NCBI GenBank assembly: GCA_028282785.1
Contig: JANQHE010000037.1
Location: 62,001 to 126,000, forward strand
Direction of reading: 5' to 3'
DNA length: 64,000 nt
DNA from: Bacteroidales bacterium
GTDB lineage: Bacteria > Bacteroidota > Bacteroidia > Bacteroidales > UBA12077
Shown here: piece by piece, positions 18,463-27,136 of the stretch
Layout of the letters: the number at the start of each line of letters is the position of its first letter
Numbering within the stretch: the first letter of the stretch is position 1
Program-made: the position numbers and the translations under genes
The notes under the pieces: model-generated
Seen by the model: the letters and a program-made list of their open reading frames with translations, nothing else
Databases searched by the model: none
What the model was told of the DNA's origin: nothing

Positions 18463-18469
18463 CCTCCTT
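18463..18469 (-). promoter_or_regulatory. Strong Shine-Dalgarno that fixes the hybrid kinase start
   Basis: AAGGAGG on the minus strand starts directly after the cheB stop codon (TAA at 18472-18470) and is six bases before the ATG at 18456. ATGs at 18462 and 18447 are less well placed. Such a complete site is uncommon in this AT-rich genome. Confidence 0.7.
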
Positions 18470-19567
18470 TTATTTATTTTCTTTAACAGGTATTTCAACA
18501 CCAGCATAGCAATGCTCAACATTCTGCAAAACTTCAGCTATTTCCATAGGGTTCATGATATAATCCACTGCATTTAATTTTATAGCTGCGCCAGGCATTC
18601 CGTGTACAATAGAACTTTCCTTATCCTGGGCAATTGTTATAGAACCTGCTTCTTTTAACATTTTGAGTTCGTTTGCTCCATCTCTGCCCATGCCCGTAAG
18701 AATAATTCCTATTGCGTATTTTCCATATTCCTGAGCAATACTTTCAAAAAGGTGAGATACAGAAGGGCACAATCCATTGTGATTACTATCATGATCATAG
18801 TACTTATATAATTTTACTTTACCGGATTTATTCACTCCCATTTGATGACCATCAGGTGCAAAATAGATATTTCCGGGTTTTAATTGTAAGTTATCGGATG
18901 CCACGTGAACAGGAATCAATAATGAATTTTCCAACCACCCTAAAAAGCCATCGAGAAAACCTTCTGCGATATGCTGAACAACTAAAATTGGGTAAGGAAA
19001 TTTATGTGAGATTTTAGAAAATAATTTTTGAAGCACAAGAGGGCCTCCTGATGAAGAACCTATTGCAACTATTTTCTTTTTGTCGAAATCGCATTTTGAA
19101 GACTTAAATATTTTTGAAGTTAACGCTTTACATGGTTCATTAATCATTTTATATTTACGGGTAATAACCTTAACTTCAGACATTAGCTTAACTATTCTTA
19201 TCAAGTTTTTAGTTTGTCTTGCTTCATCGGGATGGCCTATACCTCTTGGTTTTTCTACAATCGAAAGCGCACCTGCTGCTAAAGCTTCCATTGATACTTT
19301 TACCTCGTTTGCATTTCTGCTGGCTGTAACAACAATAATAGGTATGGGAATTGTTGACATTATTACTCTTGTAGCTTCAAGCCCATCCATTATAGGCATA
19401 TCAATATCCATTGTTATAACATCGGGCCTATTCGTTTTTAGAAATTCAACTGCCTGCCTGCCATTACCTACATTTCCAACTACCTGAATTTCCGGGTCCG
19501 CACTTAATATGTATTGCAAATACTCGCTTACAACTTTTGAATCTTCAACAATTAAAACTTTTATCAT
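18470..19567 (-). CDS. cheB: CheB, receptor protein-glutamate methylesterase with receiver domain
   Basis: A 365-residue CheB. The N-terminal receiver has the acidic pair in VEDSKVV and phospho-Asp 54 (ITMDIDMP). The methylesterase domain has the triad S172 (GSSSGGP), H199 (VVQHIAEGF) and D296 (TGMGRDGANE). It would demethylate or deamidate the receptor encoded in the same operon, with activity raised by phosphorylation from CheA, giving the adaptation arm. It corresponds to WspF by position. The gene lies 15 bases after cheA. Confidence 0.95.
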   Translation of the reverse strand: MIKVLIVEDSKVVSEYLQYILSADPEIQVVGNVGNGRQAVEFLKTNRPDVITMDIDMPIMDGLEATRVIMSTIPIPIIVVTASRNANEVKVSMEALAAGALSIVEKPRGIGHPDEARQTKNLIRIVKLMSEVKVITRKYKMINEPCKALTSKIFKSSKCDFDKKKIVAIGSSSGGPLVLQKLFSKISHKFPYPILVVQHIAEGFLDGFLGWLENSLLIPVHVASDNLQLKPGNIYFAPDGHQMGVNKSGKVKLYKYYDHDSNHNGLCPSVSHLFESIAQEYGKYAIGIILTGMGRDGANELKMLKEAGSITIAQDKESSIVHGMPGAAIKLNAVDYIMNPMEIAEVLQNVEHCYAGVEIPVKENK

Positions 19568-19582
19568 TTGTTTTATGTTTTA

Positions 19583-21859
19583 TTAAACTAATTTTTCAAT
19601 AACTTCCAATAAATTACCCTGGTCAAAACTACTTTTGACTATATAAGCATTTGCACCAACTTCCATACCTCGCTCTCTGTCCTCACGGTTGGAAAGAGAT
19701 GTTACTAAAACAATAGGTTTTTCCAATAAAACCTCATCAGCGCGGATTTTTGACGTAAGATCGAAACCGTTCATACGCGGCATATCCACATCAGAAAGAA
19801 CTAAATCAAAATTTTCTTCTTTTAATTTGGTAAGTCCCTCAACACCATCAATTGCTGTTTTAACCTGATAACCCGCGGTTTCTAATATATTTTTCAAAAG
19901 CATTCTTGAAGTAATTGAATCTTCTACAACTAATACAGATTTTTTTCTATCTTCTTTTTCTGTTTCTGTTTGTTTTATAACAATTGAAGTTTCTTTTATT
20001 GCAGATTTTAAAAGGTCGGATACATTGAGAATGGGAATTATTTTTCCGGAACCCAATACTGTGGCTCCCGAAATATTTCTGACACGTTTTAAATGTGTAT
20101 TGAAGTTTTTAACTAAAACTTCCTCTTCATCTATAATTTCATCAATTGCAAAAGCAATTTGATTCTCTTGCTTTCCTAAAATCATAGCTAAAATGTAGTT
20201 CCCTTCGGTTTCCTGATAAGGAACCTCCAGGACATCAGTTAAATAAACCAATGGAATTACACCCTTATTAAAAGGAATAGTTGCCTTATTTTTAACAGTT
20301 TTTATATCTGACTTTTGTAATCTTATTACTCTTTCGATTTTTGAAGTAGGAATCATATAATTCAGGTCACCTGCCTTTATTTGCACTCCCCTGAAAGTTA
20401 CAACCGATAATGGAATTTGAATTTTAAATTCCGTGCCCTTGTCTTTTTCCGTATTCACGGTAATAGCACCACCCAGCTGTTCAATTTTTTCGTGCACAAT
20501 AGCTAACCCTAACCCTCTACCGGAAATATCAGTAATAATGTTACTTGTAGAAATTCCTGATTTAAAGATATATGATAAAAGGTTGTTAACGGTAATCTTT
20601 GAAGTTGCTTTCGATGTATTTTTTTTCTGCTTTACATATTTTGCTTTAAGATTTTCAAGGTCAATTCCTGCACCATCGTCTGAAATATTTAATTCAACAT
20701 TATTATTTTCAAGTCTCTCTATATTTATCCTAATTATTCCTGCTTCTGTTTTATTCTTTTGTTTTCGAATCTCCGGCTTTTCAATACCATGGTCGACACA
20801 ATTTCTAATGAGATGCATTAAAGGATTTCGCATTTCTTCCAGAATTCTTCTATCAATTTCAATGTCATCGCCCTGAACAACCAGATCGATTTTTTTACCT
20901 TTATCTCTTGATAAATCTCTTACTGCTTTTGGGAAAACATCAAGTATAGCAGAAAAAGGAATTGATATTATTTTTTTTATATTTTCAAGAAGAATTTCAA
21001 TTTTTAACCCGGTATCATAAGATTCCTGTACAGAGAGCTTCTTCAACTCGGTTAATTCATTTTCAAGAGTTTTAAAAAAAGGGGTCGACCATTCGAAAAA
21101 GCGGATGAGGTTTTTAACATTCTCTTCTTCTTTAGTAAGTTTTTCGTTTTTTTGCTTTTTTTCCAGTTTTTGCAGAATATCTCTGACTGCCGGAAATACT
21201 TTTGAAAATTCTCTTTTCCAATCAGCCATTTTTTGAAGAGTCGATTTTAAATCTTCACTATGCTGAATTGCTGTAAGTTTTAATGAAAGCATCTCTTCTA
21301 CCTGAACTAATAAATCGTCTAATTTTCCTATATTAACACGTATTGTCTCGCTTGATACTTTTTTGGTTGCTACAAAATTTTCTGATTTGGCAGATTTGGA
21401 TTTCAAGTCTTTCTTTTCATTCAAACCGAAATCCTTAATTTCATCTGTTACCCCTTGTTCAACCTTTCGCAGATTCATACTTATCCCGGAAATCTTTTGA
21501 TTTAATTCATCCGTAATTTTCGCATCAGGCACAACCAATATTTCACTGAGAATATTTACAGCTAAATGAAGTATATCAAAAACACCTGGAATCAATTTTA
21601 TCTTCTTATTTTTTAATGCTGAAAAAACGTTTTCCACATCTTGACAAATGGATTCTATATCATTTATATTTACAGCACGCGAGGCACCTTTAAGACTATG
21701 TGCTTCTCTGAACATAGCTTCAATTAGTTCCTTTTCTCGAGATTCTGACTGGCCTTTCTCCAATTCAATTAGATTATAAGCCATATGTTGAACTGCCTCT
21801 TCGGCCTCAATCTTAAAAGTCTCTAATATCCGTTTCCTAAATTTCTCCCTTTCATTCAT
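19583..21859 (-). CDS. cheA: CheA-type kinase with fused C-terminal receiver (WspE-like)
   Basis: A 758-residue hybrid CheA. The HPt domain carries phospho-His 54 (REAHSLKGASR). A linker, a dimerisation helix pair and the HATPase domain follow, with LMHLIRNCVDHGIEKPE, DDGAGIDLENL and GRGLGLAIVHEKIEQLGG. A CheW-like regulatory domain (about 490-620) and a C-terminal receiver with D690 (VLSDVDMPRMNG) complete it. There is only one HPt domain and no separate P2 domain. The ATG overlaps the receptor stop (ATGA at 21859-21856). A fused receiver is the hallmark of the WspE/FrzE/PilL-type kinases in alternative (non-flagellar) chemosensory systems; it may act as a phosphate sink or relay. Confidence 0.94.
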   Translation of the reverse strand: MNEREKFRKRILETFKIEAEEAVQHMAYNLIELEKGQSESREKELIEAMFREAHSLKGASRAVNINDIESICQDVENVFSALKNKKIKLIPGVFDILHLAVNILSEILVVPDAKITDELNQKISGISMNLRKVEQGVTDEIKDFGLNEKKDLKSKSAKSENFVATKKVSSETIRVNIGKLDDLLVQVEEMLSLKLTAIQHSEDLKSTLQKMADWKREFSKVFPAVRDILQKLEKKQKNEKLTKEEENVKNLIRFFEWSTPFFKTLENELTELKKLSVQESYDTGLKIEILLENIKKIISIPFSAILDVFPKAVRDLSRDKGKKIDLVVQGDDIEIDRRILEEMRNPLMHLIRNCVDHGIEKPEIRKQKNKTEAGIIRINIERLENNNVELNISDDGAGIDLENLKAKYVKQKKNTSKATSKITVNNLLSYIFKSGISTSNIITDISGRGLGLAIVHEKIEQLGGAITVNTEKDKGTEFKIQIPLSVVTFRGVQIKAGDLNYMIPTSKIERVIRLQKSDIKTVKNKATIPFNKGVIPLVYLTDVLEVPYQETEGNYILAMILGKQENQIAFAIDEIIDEEEVLVKNFNTHLKRVRNISGATVLGSGKIIPILNVSDLLKSAIKETSIVIKQTETEKEDRKKSVLVVEDSITSRMLLKNILETAGYQVKTAIDGVEGLTKLKEENFDLVLSDVDMPRMNGFDLTSKIRADEVLLEKPIVLVTSLSNREDRERGMEVGANAYIVKSSFDQGNLLEVIEKLV

Positions 21860-23592
21860 CTTGCCACCTCATACTGATCCATTAATTCTTTTAATTTATT
21901 ACCTAACTTCTTTAATTCATCAACAGAGTTAACTGATTGCTGAGTACTTGCAGCAGCCTGTACGCTGGCATCTTTAATATTTTCCATTGCAGAAACCATT
22001 TGATCCATGCCTTCTAGCTGCTGTTGGCTGGATGCTGCTATTTGGATCATTACATTAGCAGCTTCATCAACACTATCGGAAAGAGTTTTAATTGTTTCAC
22101 CTGAAATAGAGGTAAGTTTCAATCCCTCCTCAACTGCTTTACCTCCCTCTTCAGTAGCCATTACTGCTGCACTAACGGATTTCTGAATATCCTTTAATAT
22201 ATTACCTACCTGAGCTGTTGCTTCTTTGGAACGTTCGGCCAAATTTTTAATTTCCTGAGCTACCACCGTAAATCCTTTTCCCTGTTCCCCTGCCTTTGCC
22301 GATTCAATAGCAGCATTCACAGCTAACAAATTTGACTGTTCAGCAAGATCATTCACTGTTGCTGTTATCTCTCCAACAGCCTGGCTCTGTTCACTTAAGT
22401 TTACAACCATATTTGCTATGGATTCCATTTGCTGTTTTACCCTATGCATACCTTCAATGGTGTTATTTATGGCTTTTGCTCCTTCTTTTGAAATTTCCGT
22501 TGTTTTAATGGCACTTTCAGATATTTCTTTTGCTTTATGGTTAGAAACTTCGGCTGTTTGTTTTACTTCTTCAACTGTGGTGGTTGTTTCGCTTACAGAT
22601 GTTGCAGTTTCGGAAGCACTGGAAGCCATTTGAGTTACAGATGCCATAATTTCACTTGTTGAAGAAGCCAAGACATTTACACCTTCGGTAATTTCACTAA
22701 TCTGGCTGCGTAACCGTTCAACCATGATTTTAAATGCAATGCCCATAGTATCTTCATCAGAAAGAGGATTAACCGATATTTTAAGGTTCCCGTCAGCAAT
22801 TGCCTTTGCCTGTTCAGCTTTTTCACGCATGCTTTTTTGCATAATTTTAAAAGACTCTGCCAATTTCCCTACTTCATCCTTTTGGTTTATTGTAATCTCC
22901 TGGCTTAAATCTCCCAATGAAATCCTACTTGCTATCTCTGAAATTTTCCCGATAGGATAAGCTATAATTCTTGTTAAATAAACAGTTAAAAAAACAACGA
23001 ACAAAAATGCTATGACAACAATCCAGATAATTTCAACCTTTGCTACTTGTGTATCTCTTATACTTAGTGAAGATCGCTCTTCAAGTAACCTATTTTCTTC
23101 CTTTGTCATTTCACCCATCACATCACGAATTTCATCCATTGCTTTTTTACCTACATCTGTAACAACAATTCTATGTGCCGCGTCAAATCCATCATTCCTG
23201 CGAAGATTAATTGTTTGGTCAAGTTCATTAAGTTTTTCCGAAACCAAGGATTTAAGCTTTATGATATGCTGTTGCTGAACGATGTTATCGCTGGTTAACT
23301 TTTTAAGGTGATCAATATCTTTTTCAAGATTATTAAGTGCATTATTATATGGCTCAAGATAATTCTCCATCCCTGTTATCAAATAACCACGTTGCCCTGT
23401 TTCTGCATCTTTCAAATCTCCAAGAACCAGTTCAATATTCCGTAAAACCTCATGTGTATGAGCAACCCAGTCTGCCTCTTTTTTTAAACGATTCAAATTT
23501 TGATAAGATATTATACCAATAATTAATAAGAGCAATAGGACTATTCCAAAACTTATTGCTATTTTGAATGCTATAGATAATTTTTTCATCAT
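21856..23592 (-). CDS. Methyl-accepting receptor with CHASE3 periplasmic domain (WspA-like)
   Basis: A 578-residue receptor. TM1 is at about 10-29. The periplasmic CHASE3 domain has the diagnostic DAETGQRGYLITG near 62-74. TM2 is at about 188-210, followed by HAMP (PIGKISEIASRISLGDL) and a second HAMP-like stretch (about 260-300). The cytoplasmic signalling hairpin has the conserved tip EQSNLLAVNAAIESAKAGEQG. There is no C-terminal CheR-tethering pentapeptide. The start is the ATG at 23592, five bases after GGAGG (23598-23602); the TTG at 23595 is unlikely. It is the only receptor gene here, in the middle of the operon, so it is probably dedicated to this pathway. The stimulus is unknown; CHASE3 domains sense extracellular or envelope signals. 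Confidence 0.93.
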   Translation of the reverse strand: MMKKLSIAFKIAISFGIVLLLLLIIGIISYQNLNRLKKEADWVAHTHEVLRNIELVLGDLKDAETGQRGYLITGMENYLEPYNNALNNLEKDIDHLKKLTSDNIVQQQHIIKLKSLVSEKLNELDQTINLRRNDGFDAAHRIVVTDVGKKAMDEIRDVMGEMTKEENRLLEERSSLSIRDTQVAKVEIIWIVVIAFLFVVFLTVYLTRIIAYPIGKISEIASRISLGDLSQEITINQKDEVGKLAESFKIMQKSMREKAEQAKAIADGNLKISVNPLSDEDTMGIAFKIMVERLRSQISEITEGVNVLASSTSEIMASVTQMASSASETATSVSETTTTVEEVKQTAEVSNHKAKEISESAIKTTEISKEGAKAINNTIEGMHRVKQQMESIANMVVNLSEQSQAVGEITATVNDLAEQSNLLAVNAAIESAKAGEQGKGFTVVAQEIKNLAERSKEATAQVGNILKDIQKSVSAAVMATEEGGKAVEEGLKLTSISGETIKTLSDSVDEAANVMIQIAASSQQQLEGMDQMVSAMENIKDASVQAAASTQQSVNSVDELKKLGNKLKELMDQYEVAR

Positions 23593-23607
23593 CAATTCCT
23601 CCGGATT

Positions 23608-24186
23608 TTATACTTCATCATTTATAATGATCATATCATCAGTTAAGATTTTTTTTATATTTAATAATATCGATCGATTTTCGGTGATACCCTCCAGGTA
23701 GTCATTTTTTTCCCCTTTAAGCGTAGAAATAGTTGCCTGAAGTTTATCGGTATATATATATGTACTACCAATTATTTCATCTGCTAAAATTCCGAGTTCA
23801 ATATTCTGATATTTTAATAATATCACCTTGTTAAGATTTGTTATAGCCTTTTCCGAAAGGTTTAAAAATTCTTTTATATTGATAACAGCTAATATTCTTC
23901 CGTTAATATTAATTATTCCTAAAATAAATTCCGGAGTACAGGGTAGAGGGGTTAATTCTTTTAAAGAAATCACAGAAGTAATATAGTTCGAATCAATCGC
24001 ATAGCTTTCGTTTGCAAGTTTAAACTCCAATACTTCCAGTTGAGCTCCCTTTATTTCTTCTTCCGTAATACTAATTTTTAAAAGTTCAGCTCTTTGTTTA
24101 AGTATTTCTCTTGCTTTATCCTCATCTTTATATACTATCTCTTTGACCATTGTTTCCTTAATATCGATTTTATTTTGATTTGCCAT
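23608..24186 (-). CDS. cheW: CheW-type adaptor, second copy
   Basis: A protein of about 192 residues: an N-terminal charged helical extension (1-50) and a CheW domain (about 50-185) with LEFKLANESYAIDSNYITSVI, PEFILGIININGRILAVINI and VILLKYQNIELGILADEIIG. It links the receptor to CheA. The ATG at 24186 is preferred. A TTG at 24201 would overlap the cheR stop codon (TTGA) and add five residues. The N-terminal extension distinguishes it from the first cheW of the operon. Two CheW proteins flanking a CheR repeats the WspB-WspC-WspD arrangement. Confidence 0.9.
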   Translation of the reverse strand: MANQNKIDIKETMVKEIVYKDEDKAREILKQRAELLKISITEEEIKGAQLEVLEFKLANESYAIDSNYITSVISLKELTPLPCTPEFILGIININGRILAVINIKEFLNLSEKAITNLNKVILLKYQNIELGILADEIIGSTYIYTDKLQATISTLKGEKNDYLEGITENRSILLNIKKILTDDMIIINDEV

Positions 24187-24197
24187 TACTACTTTTT

Positions 24198-25679
24198 TCA
24201 AGTTTTAATTGCAGATATAATTTCTGTGAATCTTCCAACAGTTAACCCGTCCGATTCAGGAACTATCTCATCGGGATTATAATGTGAAAGAATATTTATC
24301 GCGTTATTAAAGTATTTTTTACCGGTGCTGTTATGTCCCCTTTTAACATTAATGTTTCCGAGTAAAAAATGTGCCAGGGCAAAATTATGATCGAGATAAA
24401 TTGCTTTTTTTAAGGATGATATAGCTTCTTCGTCGTTTCCCTGTTCCTGCAATATGGTTGCTATCAGGTAGTATAAGCTATAATCCGATTTATCTAATGC
24501 CAATCCTTTTTCGCATAAAAGCCTTGCTTCATCTAATTTCCCTATATTTGCCTTTGTTTTTGCCAAAAGGATAACTATTTGTTTCTGATTTTTTTTATCA
24601 TGAATTAATAAACTTGTTAAAAGCTTTTCTGCCTGCTCAAACAATCCTTGCTTAAATAAAGCAACAGCTTGCTCGTAATTTGAAACCTGCTTTATTTTAT
24701 TATCTATTGGCAATTTCTCTGGAATATTATCTTTTATAACTACATTTTTATTTGCTGTATCTTTAACTATTTCGTCGGTATGAGAAAATTCGGGTACAAA
24801 CCGGTTATAAGTTTTCACTTTAACTTGTTCTATTATTTCTTTCTGATATATTGTTTGTCCGCAATAATCAATTTTAGAAAACTTTTTTGATAAAACGTTT
24901 GATGTTTCTACCGGGCTAACAATGAGTATTCCTCCCGGTAAAAGAGATTTATATAATCGATTAACAACTTCCTTAATTCCTGTCTGCGAGAAATATATCA
25001 TTACATTTCGACAAAAAATAATATCCATTGCGTTTGTATTATTAATTAATGAAGGATACATATCTTTTACCAAGTTAAGCGGAGCAAACGTTACCATATT
25101 CTTTACTTTTGGTAAAATCTGGTATCGGCTATCTCCTACTTTTTTAAAATAACCGGAAAAGAACCAGCCTGGATTATTACGAAACGACCATTTTGAATAT
25201 ATTCCCTTTTCGGCTTTTTTTAATAGAACCGGATTTATATCTGTAGCCAGAATTGTTATGTTCCAATCTTTAATATTCGGAATAGTTCTAAGAAGAGTTA
25301 TTGCTATGGTATAAGGCTCTTCCCCTGATGCACAACCTGCACTCCATATTCTAAGTTGCTTGCCGTCTCTACCTTTATTTTGTAATAAATTAGGGATAAA
25401 TGTTCGTTCTAAAAATTCAAAGCTTTTCTGTACGCGTAAAAAGTAAGTTTCGCCAATAGTCAAATAACTTGCTAAAACCTCAATTTGCTTATTGGTTGCT
25501 TTATTTTTCAAAAGCCACTCAACAAATTTAAACGTATCTTTAAATTCGAATTCTTTTGCTGCCGGTTCAATCCTTTGTATTAATTCCCTTTCCTGCTTCT
25601 CAGAAAAATTTAATCCTAAATGAGTTAACAGGTACTTCCTTAATTCGAATAATACAGGTTTATTAAGTTTATCGTTCAT
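24198..25679 (-). CDS. cheR: CheR methyltransferase with C-terminal TPR repeats (WspC-like)
   Basis: A 493-residue protein. An N-terminal CheR helical domain (1-75) is followed by the SAM-dependent methyltransferase domain (about 80-275) with IGETYFLR, the SAM-binding motif RIWSAGCASGEEPYTIA (110-126), and FCRNVMIYF. A linker precedes three to four TPR units (about 330-470, including YSLYYLIATILQEQGNDEEAI). It methylates glutamates of the receptor, opposing CheB. The TPR extension is the feature that sets WspC/FrzF-type CheR apart from the flagellar enzyme. It starts 76 bases after the first cheW. Confidence 0.94.
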   Translation of the reverse strand: MNDKLNKPVLFELRKYLLTHLGLNFSEKQERELIQRIEPAAKEFEFKDTFKFVEWLLKNKATNKQIEVLASYLTIGETYFLRVQKSFEFLERTFIPNLLQNKGRDGKQLRIWSAGCASGEEPYTIAITLLRTIPNIKDWNITILATDINPVLLKKAEKGIYSKWSFRNNPGWFFSGYFKKVGDSRYQILPKVKNMVTFAPLNLVKDMYPSLINNTNAMDIIFCRNVMIYFSQTGIKEVVNRLYKSLLPGGILIVSPVETSNVLSKKFSKIDYCGQTIYQKEIIEQVKVKTYNRFVPEFSHTDEIVKDTANKNVVIKDNIPEKLPIDNKIKQVSNYEQAVALFKQGLFEQAEKLLTSLLIHDKKNQKQIVILLAKTKANIGKLDEARLLCEKGLALDKSDYSLYYLIATILQEQGNDEEAISSLKKAIYLDHNFALAHFLLGNINVKRGHNSTGKKYFNNAINILSHYNPDEIVPESDGLTVGRFTEIISAIKT

Positions 25680-25755
25680 AATCTTTTATTATTAAAAGAC
25701 TCATAATACTTATTGACCATAATCAGCTTATGGGTTTACAATAATTATATCGTTG

Positions 25756-26241
25756 CTATGTCTTGCTGGTAACTTTCTTTTTGATTTTAACCCGTTCAAT
25801 TGCTTTTTCATTTTGTTCAAAGAATGTTTCAAGATCATGGATTATGACTATTTCGTCATTAAACTTAATAGATCCTTCAACATATTCTGAATTCAGCAAT
25901 ATTTTATCTGTTTTAATGATTTCATTATCATCCCTTTCAATAATACCACTAACAAAGTCGACCCATAAGGCAACTTTTTTTGAAGATATGGTCGCTATTA
26001 TTAACTGATCGCTTAGGCTTATTTCTTTCCCGATTAGGTCAAATAATATTCTAAGGTTTATTACAGGTAAAAACTCTCCTTTAAAATTGATAGTTCCTAA
26101 TATAAATTTAGGAGCTTTTGACAATGGAGTGACCTCTACAATGCGCACAACTCTGTCAACATTTGAAAGGTGAAGTGCGAATTTCCGGTTTTCTACCCTA
26201 AAGACTACATATTTCTTTTTCTTTAACATTAAGCATTTCAT
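25756..26241 (-). CDS. cheW: CheW-type adaptor, first gene of the chemosensory operon
   Basis: A 161-residue single-domain CheW: YVVFRVENRKFALHLSNVD, APKFILGTINFKGEFLPVI and VALWVDFVSGIIERDD are the expected strands. The C-terminus is a short basic tail (KIKKKVTSKT). Starts at 26241 or 26229 are both ATG; the first is used here. Its divergence from the second CheW in this operon suggests non-equivalent roles, as for WspB and WspD. Confidence 0.9.
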   Translation of the reverse strand: MKCLMLKKKKYVVFRVENRKFALHLSNVDRVVRIVEVTPLSKAPKFILGTINFKGEFLPVINLRILFDLIGKEISLSDQLIIATISSKKVALWVDFVSGIIERDDNEIIKTDKILLNSEYVEGSIKFNDEIVIIHDLETFFEQNEKAIERVKIKKKVTSKT

Positions 26242-26485
26242 TAATAATTTGTAACATTACTCTCATCTTTATTACAAATACCAGATCAATTCACTCTTAA
26301 TGTTAAGATGGTTTAATTACTTTAAAATCTGTGATTTAGCACTAGTTACAAACCAATCGGTTTGTCCAGTTATCATAAACACCCAATAATCTGTAAGTTA
26401 TATTAATTCATACAATATAGCTATAGGATAAACTCTTATAATCTTGTAGGAAAATTCCTATAATAATTTAAATGATGTTAGATAT
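26242..26485. other. Intergenic region before the chemosensory operon, with two short inverted repeats
   Basis: The 244-base gap contains ACAAACC-4-GGTTTGT (26348-26365) and TAGGAA-2-TTCCTA (26447-26460), both perfect. Either could be an operator. The promoter of the chemosensory operon is expected here, but no convincing promoter consensus was identified. Confidence 0.4.
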
Positions 26486-27136
26486 TCAATCAACCAGATT
26501 CTCCTTAATTGCATACCTGATTATTTCAGCAGTACTTTTTAAATTCATCTTATCCATAATACGTTCACGATAAGTGCTAATAGTTTTAGGACTAAGAGAA
26601 AGTTCAACAGCAATATTCTGATTTGATTTACCTCTTGCTAACATACACATTACCTCCAATTCTCTATCCGAGAGGATTTCATGAACCGGCTTATCAGATG
26701 CATTTCCTATTTCATGGACTATTTTTTCAGCAAGAGTTGTTGTTATATATTTTTTTCCAATAGCAACTTTTCGAATAGCTATAATTAATTCGTCCGGTGT
26801 ACTTGATTTTGTCAAGTAACCGGAAGCACCTAGCTTTAATGATCTCAAAGCATACTGTTCTTCAGGGTGAATACTTAGCATAAGCACAGCCACTTTAGGT
26901 TTTATATTCTTTATTTCTTTGAGAAGACTTAATCCGTTTCTATCCGGCATAGATATATCCAGCAAGATTACATCAATTTTTTGTTTAATTAGTTCATTTA
27001 GTAATTCATGGCCATTACTGGCTTCGTATATAACTTTAATGCCAGGACAATCATCGAGTATTTGTTTTAATCCCTTTCGGACTATCGGATGATCATCTGT
27101 AATTAATACTTTAATTATTTCAGCTTCTTTAATCAT
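26486..27136 (-). CDS. NarL/FixJ-type response regulator
   Basis: A 216-residue regulator: receiver domain (about 8-125) with acidic pair TDD (13-15), phospho-Asp 60 (VILLDISMPDRNG), Ser/Thr and Lys switches (MLSIH, LTKSS), and a LuxR-type helix-turn-helix (about 148-212: LSDRELEVMCMLARGKSNQNIA). It overlaps the partner kinase stop by eight bases, so the two are co-translated. It lies next to the chemosensory operon in the same direction, so shared transcription is possible but not shown. Confidence 0.94.
   Translation of the reverse strand: MIKEAEIIKVLITDDHPIVRKGLKQILDDCPGIKVIYEASNGHELLNELIKQKIDVILLDISMPDRNGLSLLKEIKNIKPKVAVLMLSIHPEEQYALRSLKLGASGYLTKSSTPDELIIAIRKVAIGKKYITTTLAEKIVHEIGNASDKPVHEILSDRELEVMCMLARGKSNQNIAVELSLSPKTISTYRERIMDKMNLKSTAEIIRYAIKENLVD

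Noticed and set aside
18457-18522. Longer start for the hybrid kinase at 18522
   Set aside because: It would overlap the cheB end by 53 bases and has no ribosome-binding site, whereas the ATG at 18456 has AAGGAGG six bases upstream.
20433-20876. Plus-strand open frame of 147 codons
   Set aside because: It is antisense to cheA, without start signal or family match.
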